64,000 nt of DNA, taken from NCBI RefSeq assembly GCF_000015865.1, contig NC_009012.1, forward strand, positions 310,001-374,000, read 5' to 3'. Origin of the DNA: Acetivibrio thermocellus ATCC 27405. Lineage in GTDB: Bacteria > Bacillota > Clostridia > Acetivibrionales > Acetivibrionaceae. Both the position numbers and the translations under genes were made by a program. The notes under the pieces are model-generated. The model did not search any database, was not told the origin of the DNA, and saw nothing but the letters and a program-made list of their open reading frames with translations. Below are positions 1-9,452 of the stretch, one piece after another. The stretch's first letter is position 1; every line of letters starts with the position of its first letter.

Positions 1-777
1 TCAAAACTTTATGAAAACAGGATGCTTGAAGGGGAAATCATTAAAATAATTTCATACTTGATGGCCGGATTTTCCGCTTATTTTATGTTTAAAACTCTTT
101 GGCCCGAAAGCAGGTTGGGCAATTTGACTCTCTATTCTTTCATTGTACTTTGTGTTTTTGAGCTTGCATCGTTTGTGGAACTTAGCGGAAACAAAAAAGC
201 TTATGGTGCTACAGGTTGGCTTAGGTCAAACCATGCAGGCAAGTTTTTTGTTGCGTTTGTAACCTTGTTTGTAGTACTGGATTTAAGGAGGATGGTAATG
301 TTTGAATCGGTTTTGGGTGTATGGATTTTTATATTTTTGTTTCTGGTTGTTATTTTTATCATATTTACCATAAAGCTTTCGGCAGCTGCGAATAACAGTC
401 CGGAGGAAAGGCTCGGCAAGCATCTTCAGAGGATAAACTTTGACAAGATAAGGGATATTTCCGACATAACCTCACATATAAATGATTTTGTGTATAATGG
501 AAGCAAAAGCGGACTTATAGCCTGTCTTTTTATCATAATGAACAAAGCCGGCGTTCCGATATTTGCAGCAAAAAGAATAATTGCGCCCGTTGTGGACCAC
601 AAGGATCTTGAAATGCCTTCTTTTATGACCAGAAAGGATTACATGGTTATTGAGGAAAGAAACAAGCAAAGAAGAATGAAAGTTGTGGAAACTGTTATTA
701 AAAATTTGGAAGTATACGGAAGGGGAAGTTATAATGGTTTCGGAACAGGTTCAAGCATTGTGCAAAAATATAATTGA
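1..777 (+). CDS. Membrane protein of unknown function (5' end probably outside window)
   Basis: The reading frame is open to the left edge, so the true start may lie outside; the first in-window ATG is at 22 and has only a weak ribosome site. From that ATG the protein is 251 residues, with hydrophobic segments near residues 5-25, 37-55, 72-90 and 95-118, then a charged cytosolic-looking tail of about 130 residues. I do not recognise the family. It overlaps the start of the MoxR-type ATPase gene by 44 bases, so it is probably the first visible gene of a four-gene operon (this gene, MoxR ATPase, DUF58 protein, membrane protein). Such operons are usually linked to assembly of membrane or secreted complexes; a role here is inference from context only. 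Confidence 0.6.
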   Translation, partial: SKLYENRMLEGEIIKIISYLMAGFSAYFMFKTLWPESRLGNLTLYSFIVLCVFELASFVELSGNKKAYGATGWLRSNHAGKFFVAFVTLFVVLDLRRMVMFESVLGVWIFIFLFLVVIFIIFTIKLSAAANNSPEERLGKHLQRINFDKIRDISDITSHINDFVYNGSKSGLIACLFIIMNKAGVPIFAAKRIIAPVVDHKDLEMPSFMTRKDYMVIEERNKQRRMKVVETVIKNLEVYGRGSYNGFGTGSSIVQKYN

Positions 778-1723
778 TGAAGTGGGAAAGGTATTTGTCG
801 CAGACAATGACGTGATTTTAAGAAAAATACTTTGCGGCTTTCTTGCGGGAGGACACATACTTTTTGAGGACAATCCCGGACTTGGAAAAACCTTGCTTGT
901 AAAGGTTTTTGCGAAGGTTACGGGCTGTGAATGGAAGAGGATACAGTTTACTCCCGACCTGATGCCTTCGGATATTTTGGGTACAAAAATCTGGAAGGGC
1001 AACTCTTCTTCTTTTGAGCTTGAAAAAGGCCCAATATTTACCAATTTCCTTTTGGCTGATGAGATCAACAGAGCGATGCCCAAAACCCAGTCCGCCTTGC
1101 TTGAGGCCATGGAAGAGCGGCAGGTTTCGATAGAGGGCGTAACTTACCAGCTAAAACCTCCGTTTATTGTTATGGCCACGCAAAACCCGATAGAAATGGA
1201 AGGGACATATCCGCTTCCAGAAGCGCAGATGGACAGATTTATAATGAAACTATCCCTCGGGTATTTAGCAAGCGCCGAAAAAGAGTGTGAAGTGCTAAAG
1301 AGAAGGATTGAGTGGAGAAAAGATGATCCAACCTGTGACATAAAGCCTGTAATTACGATGGAGCAGCTTTTGATGCTCCAAAGCGAAGTGGAAAAGGTTT
1401 ATGTGGATGACAATATTCTTATGTATATAACGGAGATAGTAAGAAATACCAGGGTCAATCCAAATATAAGACTGGGTGCAAGTCCGAGAGGGGCACTGGC
1501 TTTGTTGAAGCTGTCCAGAGCCCATGCTCTTGTCAGCGGAAGAAATTATGTAATTCCTGACGATGTCAAATTTATGGCCGTGGATGCTCTTGCCCATCGT
1601 GTTATTTTGCATATTGAGCGTATAATGGAAGGAAGGGTTGCCACGGCAGTGATAAGAAGCATTGTAACCAAGACAGAGGTGCCAAAAAGTTTCACAAGGG
1701 AAAATGCAGGAGGGCTTTTGTAA
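734..1723 (+). CDS. MoxR-family AAA+ ATPase
   Basis: 329-residue MoxR-type AAA+ ATPase, a family thought to act as chaperones that insert cofactors or assemble complexes with von Willebrand A proteins. The Walker A motif reads DNPGLGKT and the Walker B region reads LLADEINRA, followed by a sensor region with ATQNPIEMEGTYPLPEAQMDRF typical of the family (split: ATQNPIE, then PEAQMDRF). The ATG at 734 was chosen over an upstream in-frame start at 683 because it follows a strong AGGGGAAG ribosome site and gives the usual length. It overlaps the preceding gene and is followed, with no gap, by a DUF58 gene, the normal partner of MoxR proteins. Family assignment is firm; the client protein is unknown. 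Confidence 0.93.
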   Translation: MVSEQVQALCKNIIDEVGKVFVADNDVILRKILCGFLAGGHILFEDNPGLGKTLLVKVFAKVTGCEWKRIQFTPDLMPSDILGTKIWKGNSSSFELEKGPIFTNFLLADEINRAMPKTQSALLEAMEERQVSIEGVTYQLKPPFIVMATQNPIEMEGTYPLPEAQMDRFIMKLSLGYLASAEKECEVLKRRIEWRKDDPTCDIKPVITMEQLLMLQSEVEKVYVDDNILMYITEIVRNTRVNPNIRLGASPRGALALLKLSRAHALVSGRNYVIPDDVKFMAVDALAHRVILHIERIMEGRVATAVIRSIVTKTEVPKSFTRENAGGLL

Positions 1724-3064
1724 ATGCCGAAGGGTGTCTCAAAAACGGGTATTGTGTTTTTGTTACTGATTTGTGTGGGTTTTCTTCTTGCCAACAACAT
1801 ACTGATACTTGTTTCCATTATTCCATTTACGTTAATGGCTTTTGGGTATTATTTAAAAATGCCCGACGGTATCAGGGTTGACAAGACTGTGTCCAAAAAC
1901 AGGGTTACGGTCGGAGAACTGCTGGAGGTATCTGTAAGAGTACTGGTAGAGTCGGGATTTGGTTCAATGGAAATATGCGATATTGTGCCCCCGCATTTTG
2001 AACTGGTGGAAGGAACTAATTACTGTGCAGTGTGGAAAGGGTTTGAGCCGAAAGAAATACTCTTAAATTATACTGTCCGCTGTACAGCATCGGGAACTTA
2101 TACATTCAGGACCACTGGCTGGAGAGCCAGACATGCTGTGGGAGCTTTTTCGATAAACAGAAAATATGAGACGGATTTGACGGTAGAAGTGACCCCAAGG
2201 CTTATTGAACTCAAGAAGGTAAGGGGCATGTCCACGGTGTGCAAAGTTCCGATGCCGGAGGGAGCTTTGGCAAGCATGGGAATGACAACCCAGGAATTTA
2301 AGGAACTCAGGCTCTATTCTCCCGGTGACCCGTTTAAGGCGATAAACTGGAAGGTTACGTCGAGAAATTTGGTCAGGGGCAGTATCTGGCCTGTGGTAAA
2401 TGAGTTTGAAAAAGAAGGAAAGAAGTCTGTGTGGATATTTTTGGATACGTCAAAAATAATGTCCTTCGGTTCCAACATAAAAAATGTCAAAGAGTATTCT
2501 GTTGAGGCTGTAAACAGTCTTAGCGACTATTATATAAAACACAACTGCAGTGTGGCTTTTCATACCTTTGGAGGAAGCGATGTCTTTATAAATCCCGGGT
2601 CGGGAAGGCAGCAGCATTACAGGATTTTAAGGGAGCTTATGAAAATAAGGAATTTCACCGGAGTATCCCGGGAAAATTCCGGGGAGCGTCAAAAAAACTC
2701 CAAGGAGCACAAAAAACTGGAAGAGGCAGTGTATTCGTGCAGAAATTATTTTAACGGACTGAGACCAATGTTTATAATTATTACAAGATTTTGCACAAAA
2801 AATTCCGAAGAAATTTTCAAAGGTATAAACCTTATGTCAAAATACACTTCGCTTCGAAAGGGCTATGTTCCCAGCATAATGTTGATAAATATAATGGGGT
2901 ATGGTCTTATGGCTGAAAATGAGAATGAAATGATGGCGGCAAATCTTCTTGAGGCCATGAACAAAGTGCTTTCGGAAAAGATAAGAAAAAATTGTATCTG
3001 GATTGACTGGGACCCTAACAAGGAAAGCCTTACAGGTGCATTATTAAAACAGGTGGTGGGTTAA
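1724..3064 (+). CDS. DUF58 domain protein (MoxR partner)
   Basis: 446-residue protein with two hydrophobic segments at the N-terminus (about residues 5-45), a beta-rich middle, and the DUF58 signature YSPGDPFKAINWK near residue 200, followed by a von Willebrand A-like fold (VWIFLDTSKIMSFG). DUF58 proteins are membrane-anchored partners of MoxR ATPases. The ATG begins directly after the stop codon of the MoxR gene, which implies translational coupling. A third gene with membrane segments follows four bases later. Substrate and process are unknown. Confidence 0.9.
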   Translation: MPKGVSKTGIVFLLLICVGFLLANNILILVSIIPFTLMAFGYYLKMPDGIRVDKTVSKNRVTVGELLEVSVRVLVESGFGSMEICDIVPPHFELVEGTNYCAVWKGFEPKEILLNYTVRCTASGTYTFRTTGWRARHAVGAFSINRKYETDLTVEVTPRLIELKKVRGMSTVCKVPMPEGALASMGMTTQEFKELRLYSPGDPFKAINWKVTSRNLVRGSIWPVVNEFEKEGKKSVWIFLDTSKIMSFGSNIKNVKEYSVEAVNSLSDYYIKHNCSVAFHTFGGSDVFINPGSGRQQHYRILRELMKIRNFTGVSRENSGERQKNSKEHKKLEEAVYSCRNYFNGLRPMFIIITRFCTKNSEEIFKGINLMSKYTSLRKGYVPSIMLINIMGYGLMAENENEMMAANLLEAMNKVLSEKIRKNCIWIDWDPNKESLTGALLKQVVG

Positions 3065-3067
3065 AGG

Positions 3068-3691
3068 TTGAAGGTGTGGACGTTGTCGGCTCGAATTTTG
3101 TTATCAATTGCGGCTTATGTGTTGTCCTATATTCTTTTTGTCTGTTCATCCATTTATTGGGACCTTGTATTTTTATTTAAAACACAGAGCAGAGTTTTTA
3201 TAATAATAAATATTGTAGCTTTTATCATAATCGGGCTGTGTTACAATAAGTTTGAAAAAGCAGTCGGTGTGATATGCATGCTCTTTGCGGCTCCTTCTGT
3301 GTTGGTTCATTCAAAAATGCTCAAAAGTGAGCCGGCAGAGTCAGTATATACGAGATATTTTCCACTCCACTTGACCGCCCTTTTATTTTTGATAATTACT
3401 GTTCTTTTAATGGCGGCAATAAGACTTCAAAAACTCGACAGACAGTATGATGAAATGATATCCGGCGGTGCGTCGGAGGCCGATGTAAAGTTAATAATTC
3501 TTAACAATATCAAAGTGTATTCCGTTTTTCTTGCTGTAATTCTATTCAGCGGATTTGTTCTTGTTGCTTTGGCCTTTGCAATGTCTAAAATCAAAGCAAC
3601 GCGGTTGACTGTAATTATAACGGTAACAACCGGCGTTGTGCTGGTTTTAGGGTGTGTACTGTATTTGTACAGAAAATGGACTAAAAAATAG
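3068..3691 (+). CDS. Membrane protein of unknown function, TTG start
   Basis: 207 residues with about five hydrophobic segments (near residues 8-28, 40-58, 60-78, 98-118, 155-178 and a final one at 182-200), so an integral membrane protein. It starts with TTG three bases after the DUF58 stop codon; the purine-rich stretch AGGTGGTGGG at 3051-3060 is a suitably placed ribosome site. I do not recognise the family. As the last gene of the MoxR/DUF58 operon it probably belongs to the same complex. The roughly 180 bases that follow are AT-rich and hold no gene. Confidence 0.75.
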   Translation: MKVWTLSARILLSIAAYVLSYILFVCSSIYWDLVFLFKTQSRVFIIINIVAFIIIGLCYNKFEKAVGVICMLFAAPSVLVHSKMLKSEPAESVYTRYFPLHLTALLFLIITVLLMAAIRLQKLDRQYDEMISGGASEADVKLIILNNIKVYSVFLAVILFSGFVLVALAFAMSKIKATRLTVIITVTTGVVLVLGCVLYLYRKWTKK

Positions 3692-3875
3692 TAATTTAAT
3701 AACAAGTTTTTGTTATATATATTTTTTTAATTTTATGGTATAACCTTAAAAACTCTGTTTTTATTTTCCGATATACATAATATATTCCGATATGTTCTTG
3801 TGAGTCTTGTGAAATCATTCCATATCACTGAAATAATTCATATACATAATATAATATATTTTAAGGAGAAGCCTT

Positions 3876-6014
3876 ATGAAAAAGCGCAGGACGATTGGTT
3901 TTTTGGTTAACGACATAGATGTAAGCTATTCCAATTTGGTTTACCTTATGACCAAAAAGGCCGCAGAAAAATATGACTGCAACCTTATTGTTTATGAAGG
4001 CAGATCTTTCAACAACCCTTCCATGGCAGACAGCCAGCATCAAATATCCTACAGCTTTGTTGACAATACCCGTTTGGACGGAATAATAATTACAAGTGCC
4101 ACGATTGCGTGCTTTATTTCCGATGAGGAATTTGTAGAATTTTGCAAACGTTATGAAGGAATACCTTTGGTATCGCTGGGAATTGTTGTTCCCCATGCCA
4201 CCAGTATTCTTGTGGACAACAAACCGGGAATGAAAAGCCAGGTGGAACATCTTATAAAAGACCATGGTTTTAAAAAAATTGTTTATATATCCGGTCCTCC
4301 GACAAATACGGATTCGGTCGAACGTCTTGAAGCATACTGTGAAGCGCTGAGGGAAAATGATATTGAGGTAGATGACGGTCTGATATTTTACGGGGATTTT
4401 ATGGCACAATCCGGATATGACATTATAAAAGAGATAATAAAGAACGGCATTGAGTATGATGCGGTTGTTTGTGCAAATGATGAGATGGCTTTTGGAGCGA
4501 TAAAAGGTATAAGGGACTTAAAAGACGCTTATAATCTCGACTTAACCCAAAAAGGTGTGATATGCGGATTTGATGATTCCATAACGTCGCGACTGGTCAA
4601 ACCCTCTTTGACTACGGTAAGACAGCCTATTGAAGAAATGTGTTTTTATGCGGTTGAGGCAATTCTTAAAAAAATAGAAGGAGAAAAAGTTGAAGATGTG
4701 GTGAAACTTCCTTCTGTCCTGGTTAAAAGGGAATCCTGCGGCTGTAAAAACGCGGCCGAAGTGGATTTTGTGAGTGACAGCAGTCTAAGACTTGTTCCCG
4801 GTCAGAGGATACATGAGAATTTGCAGACATATTCCCTGGATGAATTATTTGACTGTATTACCAGAACATTAAAACTGTGTTCCATCAGAAGCTGTTTTAT
4901 TTTCAAATATTGCGGCGGAACTTTGCTGTATGAGGTTGATTCTATTTTCAGAGACGATTTTAGACTGCCTGAGGATTCCGAATTGATATATGCTTACTAT
5001 AATGACGAGAGAATAACCATAGAAGACAGTATTAAATATATAAAAACAAGATGCATTATACCGGACCGGTTCTTTAACGAAGACAGGCGGTTTACATATT
5101 TGGTTAATCCATTGTTTTTTTATGACGAACACTTTGGTTATGTGTGTTTTGAAGTAGCAAATGATGATGTACTGAACTTTGAACCTATCAGGGGTCAGAT
5201 AAGCAACACGTTAAACGGTGCGCTGATGCTCATGGAAAGAGCCAAGATGGAAGAAAGCCTCAGGGAGACGGAACGTCTTGCTTCGCTGGGACAGCTTATC
5301 GGAGGAATTTCCCACAATCTTATGACTCCTATAATGTCCATATCCGGAGCATGCTTTGGATTGGAAGACCTTGTGCATGAATATATGGCATCTATAGAAG
5401 ACCCTTCCGTTACGGTGCAGGACCACAAGGAAATAGCCAGGGACATGCAGGAGTGGATAAACAAACTCAAAGAATACAATTCGTACATGTCGAATGTTAT
5501 TGCAACGGTCAAATCACAAGCGGTCCAGCTTAATTCCGATGCGATTAACGAGTTTACAATCGAAGAGCTTGTAGACAGAGTTAAATTTATAAAAAACAAT
5601 AACCCCCAGATCAGAAAAGCCGTTTTAAACTGCAAAATTGATATTGACGGTAAAACGGCAATTCGAGGGGATATATCCAATCTGGCACAGATAATTGAAA
5701 ATCTCTTGATTAATGCAGTGCAGTCTTATGAAGGAATGGATAATGCCAGTAACATTGTTGATCTCCATATATTGAAAGAAGAAAATATGGTCAAATGTAT
5801 TGTCAGAGATTATGGGAAAGGCATACCCAATGAAATAAGAGACAGGCTGTTTAGGCGAATGGTAACCACAAAAGGTAAAAATGGAACGGGACTGAGCCTG
5901 TTATTGTCCTATTCCACAATAAAGGGCAAGTTCGGAGGGGAATTGTGGGTGGAGTCAAAGGAAAACGAAGGTTCTGCGTTTTATGTAACGATACCTTTGA
6001 CCGACAGGGAATGA
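3876..6014 (+). CDS. Cytosolic sensor histidine kinase with LacI-type ligand-binding domain
   Basis: 712 residues. Residues about 1-285 form a periplasmic-binding-protein-like domain of the LacI/GalR regulator type (starts RRTIGFLVNDID; later ICGFDDSI and LTTVRQPIEEM), but there is no helix-turn-helix in front of it. A Cys-Gly-Cys turn ends this domain. A middle segment (about 300-450) is of unknown fold. The C-terminal third is a histidine kinase: H box ISHNLMTPI with His480, N box ENLLINAVQSY, then DYGKGIP and GTGLSLL. There is no signal peptide or membrane segment, so it should sense a cytosolic ligand, plausibly a sugar, and phosphorylate an unlinked response regulator. The ATG at 3876 follows AAGGAG. 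No regulator gene adjoins it. Confidence 0.88.
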   Translation: MKKRRTIGFLVNDIDVSYSNLVYLMTKKAAEKYDCNLIVYEGRSFNNPSMADSQHQISYSFVDNTRLDGIIITSATIACFISDEEFVEFCKRYEGIPLVSLGIVVPHATSILVDNKPGMKSQVEHLIKDHGFKKIVYISGPPTNTDSVERLEAYCEALRENDIEVDDGLIFYGDFMAQSGYDIIKEIIKNGIEYDAVVCANDEMAFGAIKGIRDLKDAYNLDLTQKGVICGFDDSITSRLVKPSLTTVRQPIEEMCFYAVEAILKKIEGEKVEDVVKLPSVLVKRESCGCKNAAEVDFVSDSSLRLVPGQRIHENLQTYSLDELFDCITRTLKLCSIRSCFIFKYCGGTLLYEVDSIFRDDFRLPEDSELIYAYYNDERITIEDSIKYIKTRCIIPDRFFNEDRRFTYLVNPLFFYDEHFGYVCFEVANDDVLNFEPIRGQISNTLNGALMLMERAKMEESLRETERLASLGQLIGGISHNLMTPIMSISGACFGLEDLVHEYMASIEDPSVTVQDHKEIARDMQEWINKLKEYNSYMSNVIATVKSQAVQLNSDAINEFTIEELVDRVKFIKNNNPQIRKAVLNCKIDIDGKTAIRGDISNLAQIIENLLINAVQSYEGMDNASNIVDLHILKEENMVKCIVRDYGKGIPNEIRDRLFRRMVTTKGKNGTGLSLLLSYSTIKGKFGGELWVESKENEGSAFYVTIPLTDRE

Positions 6015-6136
6015 TTGCATAAGCTTTGGGGTTTGGAAAAAGTACGGATTAAAAAACTTTGTGTTTTATGACGAAAATATATTAGCAGCAAGTCGTCGGA
6101 CTACGCAACATACTTGTTTGGGAGATGATCGCTTTG

Positions 6137-7189
6137 ATGGAGTTGAAGGAAATTTTAAAAATGGGTGTTGATAATAAAGCTTCTGATATACATTTGACTG
6201 TGGGAAGGGCTCCTTCTTTCAGAATAAACGGGAAAATGAAAACGTTTACTGACAATATACTGTCTCCGGAAGATACAATGAGCTATGCCAAAGAGTGTTT
6301 GGACAAGGAAAAGCTTGAGCATCTTATGGCTGTGGGAGAAGTTGATTTTTCAATGACGGTTCCCGGAATTTCCAGGTTCAGGGTGAATGTGTTTTTTCAA
6401 AGGGGCTCTGTGGCAATAGTATTCAGAATACTTGCTTCCACAATACCGACTCTGGATTCTTTGAATTTTCCTGAAGTGATTAAGGACATTTGCAAAATAA
6501 AAGAAGGGCTCATACTTGTAACCGGCCCCACGGGAAGCGGAAAATCCACTACCATGGCTTCAATTATCAATGAAATAAACTCTACCAGGGAAGGGCATAT
6601 ATTGACTCTTGAAGACCCTATCGAATATATTTTCAAGCATGACAAATGTGTCGTAAACCAGAGGGAAATATCCCAGGACAGCAAGTCCTATGCCAGTGCT
6701 TTAAAAGCTGCCTTAAGAGAAGACCCCGATGTGATATTCATAGGGGAGATGAGGGACAATGAGTCTATAAGTATTGCGGTTACGGCGGCAGAGACGGGGC
6801 ACCTGGTTCTTTCAACCCTGCATACTCTGGGTGCGGCTAAAACCATAGACAGGCTTATTGACGTTTTTCCACCCCACCAGCAACAGCAGATAAGGGTCCA
6901 GGTATCCAGTGCGCTAAAGGCGGTTATATCCCAGAGATTGATTCCCGATATTGATAACAAAGGAAGAGTTGCGGCTCTTGAAATAATGATTGTTACTCCG
7001 GCAATCAGCAATCTCATAAGGGAAGGCAGAGTGGCAGGAATTACTTCAATGATTCAGACGGGTGCGGCCCAGGGGATGAAACTTCTCGATAAATCCATAG
7101 CCGAACTCTATCAGCAAGGGCGCATATCAAAAGAAAGTGCATACGAATACTGTGCGGACAGAGAGCTTCTAAAAAGGTTTATAGGGTAG
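6137..7189 (+). CDS. pilT: PilT-type twitching motility ATPase
   Basis: 350-residue hexameric retraction ATPase of the PilT family, which powers type IV pilus disassembly from the cytosolic side of the membrane. It shows the N-terminal KASDIHLTVG motif, Walker A GPTGSGKSTT, Walker B DPDVIFIGEMRD and the His box LSTLHT. I place the start at the ATG at 6137; the ATG at 6125 directly abuts the only GGGAG ribosome site, leaving no spacer. No other pilus gene is present in the window, so it is a solitary locus here. The retraction function is from family knowledge; its pilus partner is elsewhere or absent. Confidence 0.88.
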   Translation: MELKEILKMGVDNKASDIHLTVGRAPSFRINGKMKTFTDNILSPEDTMSYAKECLDKEKLEHLMAVGEVDFSMTVPGISRFRVNVFFQRGSVAIVFRILASTIPTLDSLNFPEVIKDICKIKEGLILVTGPTGSGKSTTMASIINEINSTREGHILTLEDPIEYIFKHDKCVVNQREISQDSKSYASALKAALREDPDVIFIGEMRDNESISIAVTAAETGHLVLSTLHTLGAAKTIDRLIDVFPPHQQQQIRVQVSSALKAVISQRLIPDIDNKGRVAALEIMIVTPAISNLIREGRVAGITSMIQTGAAQGMKLLDKSIAELYQQGRISKESAYEYCADRELLKRFIG

Positions 7190-7318
7190 CGGCGTACAAA
7201 GAGTATTTGGTTGGAATTTTCATAATTGCAATTTTTCATTATTAATAGTATTATTAAAACTGGAATAATATATGTTTTTTTTTATATTTGTATTTGTTTT
7301 TGGGGGGAGATGTTTTTC

Positions 7319-8728
7319 ATGAGAAAGTATGGGTTAAAAAAGATTGTTTGGATGCTTGGCATTTTATGTTTTCTGGTTGTGTCTTTAAATACCTCAATTT
7401 TTGCAGCGGACGGTAAAAATGTGGTTTTAGGCGATGTCAACGGAGATTCCAAAATAAATGCAATTGACGTTTTGCTTATGAAAAAATATATACTCAAAGT
7501 TATAAATGATTTACCCTCCGACGGTGTGAAAGCAGCGGATGTAAATGCTGACGGTCAAATAAATTCGATAGATTTTACATGGCTGAAAAAATATATGTTA
7601 AAAGCTGTTGAGAAATTTCCCGGAGAAGCAAGCAATAATCCTGACGCTGTTATTCAGTTTGAATCCGGTTTTGCCCATTCGGTGCTTTTGAAAAAAGACG
7701 GGACCGTATGGGTTTTGGGAAACAACGGCAAAGGACAGTTGGGACTTCCCGAAGTATCGGCCGTAAATGAGCCTGTCATGATAAACGGTCTTTCAGGAAT
7801 AAAATCGGTGGCTGCGGGAAGGGAGCATACACTGGCATTGCAGGAAGACGGTACTTTGTGGGCGTGGGGAAACAATTACAGCCTTCAACTCATAGAGTAT
7901 ATGGAAAGGGATCCTGATACAAAAGAGAGATTTACAAGTATTCCGATTAAAGTTGAGACTCATTCCGATATCAAATATGTGGCGGCTAAATTTTCACGTA
8001 CCCTCATAGTAAAAAATGACGGTACTGTTTGGCTGTATTCGCTTCCTCCTATAAATACCTCCTCGGATGCCGAGTACATGCCGTGGGAAATAAAAGGCTT
8101 TGGGGATATAAAGATGGCGGATATTGGGACAGGACATATAGTTGCACTAAGAGAAGACGGAACGGTGTGGACCTGGGGTGAAAATGTCTGGGGACAATTG
8201 GGTAACGGTTGGCAGCAGCACCACAACATTCATACTTATATTTATTTTGAGCCCAATCAGGCAAAGAATCTCTCGGATATTGTTTCGATAGCCGCGGGAG
8301 ATGCTCATTCGGTGGCATTGAAGAGTGACGGAACTGTATGGACTTGGGGCAGCAACTTCAACGGCGAGCTTGGAAACGGTACGACTACTTATATTTTGGA
8401 GCCAAAAAAGGTTGAAGGTTTGGAGGATATAGTAGCCATTGATGCCGGAATCGGCCATACGGTGGCGTTGAAGGCTGACGGAACGGTATGGGTGTGGGGT
8501 AAAAACAGCTATGGTCAGCTGGGAAACGGCACAACCATGAGAAGCACTGTTCCGATACAGGTAGAAGGACTTGAAGGAATTGTGGCAATACAAGCAGGTA
8601 TGGAGTGCACGATAGCATATAAAAATGACGGAACGGTATGGGCATGGGGTAAAAATGATTTTGGACAATTAGGTGACGGAACTTTTGAAAACATATTAAG
8701 GCCCGTAAAAGTATTTGAAAGAAAATGA
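7319..8728 (+). CDS. Secreted RCC1-repeat protein with N-terminal type I dockerin
   Basis: 469 residues after choosing the ATG at 7319, which lies about ten bases after GGGGGGAG. A signal peptide (KK-rich start, hydrophobic core, cut after SIFA) is followed directly by a two-repeat dockerin (GDVNGDSKINAIDVLLMKKY and ADVNADGQINSIDFTWLKKY) at residues about 40-105. The rest is a series of RCC1/ATS1 propeller repeats, each with a DGTVWxWGxN core and a GQLGNGT-like end. Dockerins normally dock enzymes onto cellulosomal scaffoldin cohesins, so this should be an extracellular cellulosome component. No catalytic domain is seen; RCC1 propellers usually bind proteins or act as inhibitors. The Ser-Thr recognition pair is altered to Ala-Ile and Ser-Ile. 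Confidence 0.9.
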   Translation: MRKYGLKKIVWMLGILCFLVVSLNTSIFAADGKNVVLGDVNGDSKINAIDVLLMKKYILKVINDLPSDGVKAADVNADGQINSIDFTWLKKYMLKAVEKFPGEASNNPDAVIQFESGFAHSVLLKKDGTVWVLGNNGKGQLGLPEVSAVNEPVMINGLSGIKSVAAGREHTLALQEDGTLWAWGNNYSLQLIEYMERDPDTKERFTSIPIKVETHSDIKYVAAKFSRTLIVKNDGTVWLYSLPPINTSSDAEYMPWEIKGFGDIKMADIGTGHIVALREDGTVWTWGENVWGQLGNGWQQHHNIHTYIYFEPNQAKNLSDIVSIAAGDAHSVALKSDGTVWTWGSNFNGELGNGTTTYILEPKKVEGLEDIVAIDAGIGHTVALKADGTVWVWGKNSYGQLGNGTTMRSTVPIQVEGLEGIVAIQAGMECTIAYKNDGTVWAWGKNDFGQLGDGTFENILRPVKVFERK

Positions 8729-8751
8729 TTGAATCAGGAGGAAATGTTTAA

Positions 8752-9336
8752 GTGAGTTTACAAAATAGATTTAAGAGTTTGCATTATAATTCACCGGTTA
8801 TTCTGACAATGACGCTTTTGTCGCTGGGAGCGTTGATACTTCAGAACATTACCCGTGGCTACACAACTTCGTTGCTGTTTTCAGTCTATCGCAGCAGTCC
8901 CTTCAGTATATTTTTCTATTTCAGGCTTTTTGGACACGTGCTGGGACATGCAAACTGGGAGCATTACATGAACAACTTTCTTCTTATTTTGCTTCTTGGG
9001 CCTATGCTTGAAGAAAAATACGGCTCCAAGAGAATTGCTTTTATGATAGCGGTAACGGCCGTGGTTACAGGAGTTATAAACATACTGCTTTTTCCCAGAA
9101 CAGCCCTTTTGGGAGCAAGCGGAGTTGTTTTCATGTTTATTCTGCTAAGCTCTTTTGTTAATTTTAAAAAGGGAAGAATACCCATAACCTTTATACTTGT
9201 TGTTATAATTTATCTGGGAGGAGAGGTTATGAACGGTATTTTTGTAAAAGACAATATTTCACAGCTAGCCCATTTGGTGGGAGGAATCTGCGGAAGTGTG
9301 TTTGGTTTTAAATGGGCGGAAAGGTCGTCCTGGTAG
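8752..9336 (+). CDS. Rhomboid-family intramembrane serine protease
   Basis: 194-residue polytopic membrane protein with rhomboid signatures: HANWEHYMNN in an early transmembrane helix (the H-x-x-x-N cluster), the nucleophile motif GASG with Ser123, and the catalytic His174 in QLAHLVGG. Rhomboids cut transmembrane segments within the bilayer. It starts with GTG at 8752, placed about nine bases after AGGAGG. It lies 23 bases after the dockerin-RCC1 gene in the same direction and is followed by a clear terminator, so the two may be co-transcribed. The substrate is unknown. Confidence 0.9.
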   Translation: MSLQNRFKSLHYNSPVILTMTLLSLGALILQNITRGYTTSLLFSVYRSSPFSIFFYFRLFGHVLGHANWEHYMNNFLLILLLGPMLEEKYGSKRIAFMIAVTAVVTGVINILLFPRTALLGASGVVFMFILLSSFVNFKKGRIPITFILVVIIYLGGEVMNGIFVKDNISQLAHLVGGICGSVFGFKWAERSSW

Positions 9337-9379
9337 CTGAAAATCGGAAAATAAAATAGAGCTTTTTGTTTGCTTTTGG

Positions 9380-9409
9380 ACCGCCTGACAGGAGAGTGGC
9401 GGTTTTTTT
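9380..9409 (+). terminator. Rho-independent terminator after the rhomboid gene
   Basis: Stem ACCGCC (9380-9385) pairs with GGCGGT (9398-9403), closed by a 12-base loop and followed by seven T residues. Confidence 0.9.
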
Positions 9410-9452
9410 ATGCCTTTATATTGGGGAAATTTGCCATCAGACATTCTGTTGG

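Noticed and set aside
8049-8668. Several long minus-strand frames across the RCC1 repeats
   Set aside because: Repeated coding units produce repeated shadow frames; none has a ribosome site.
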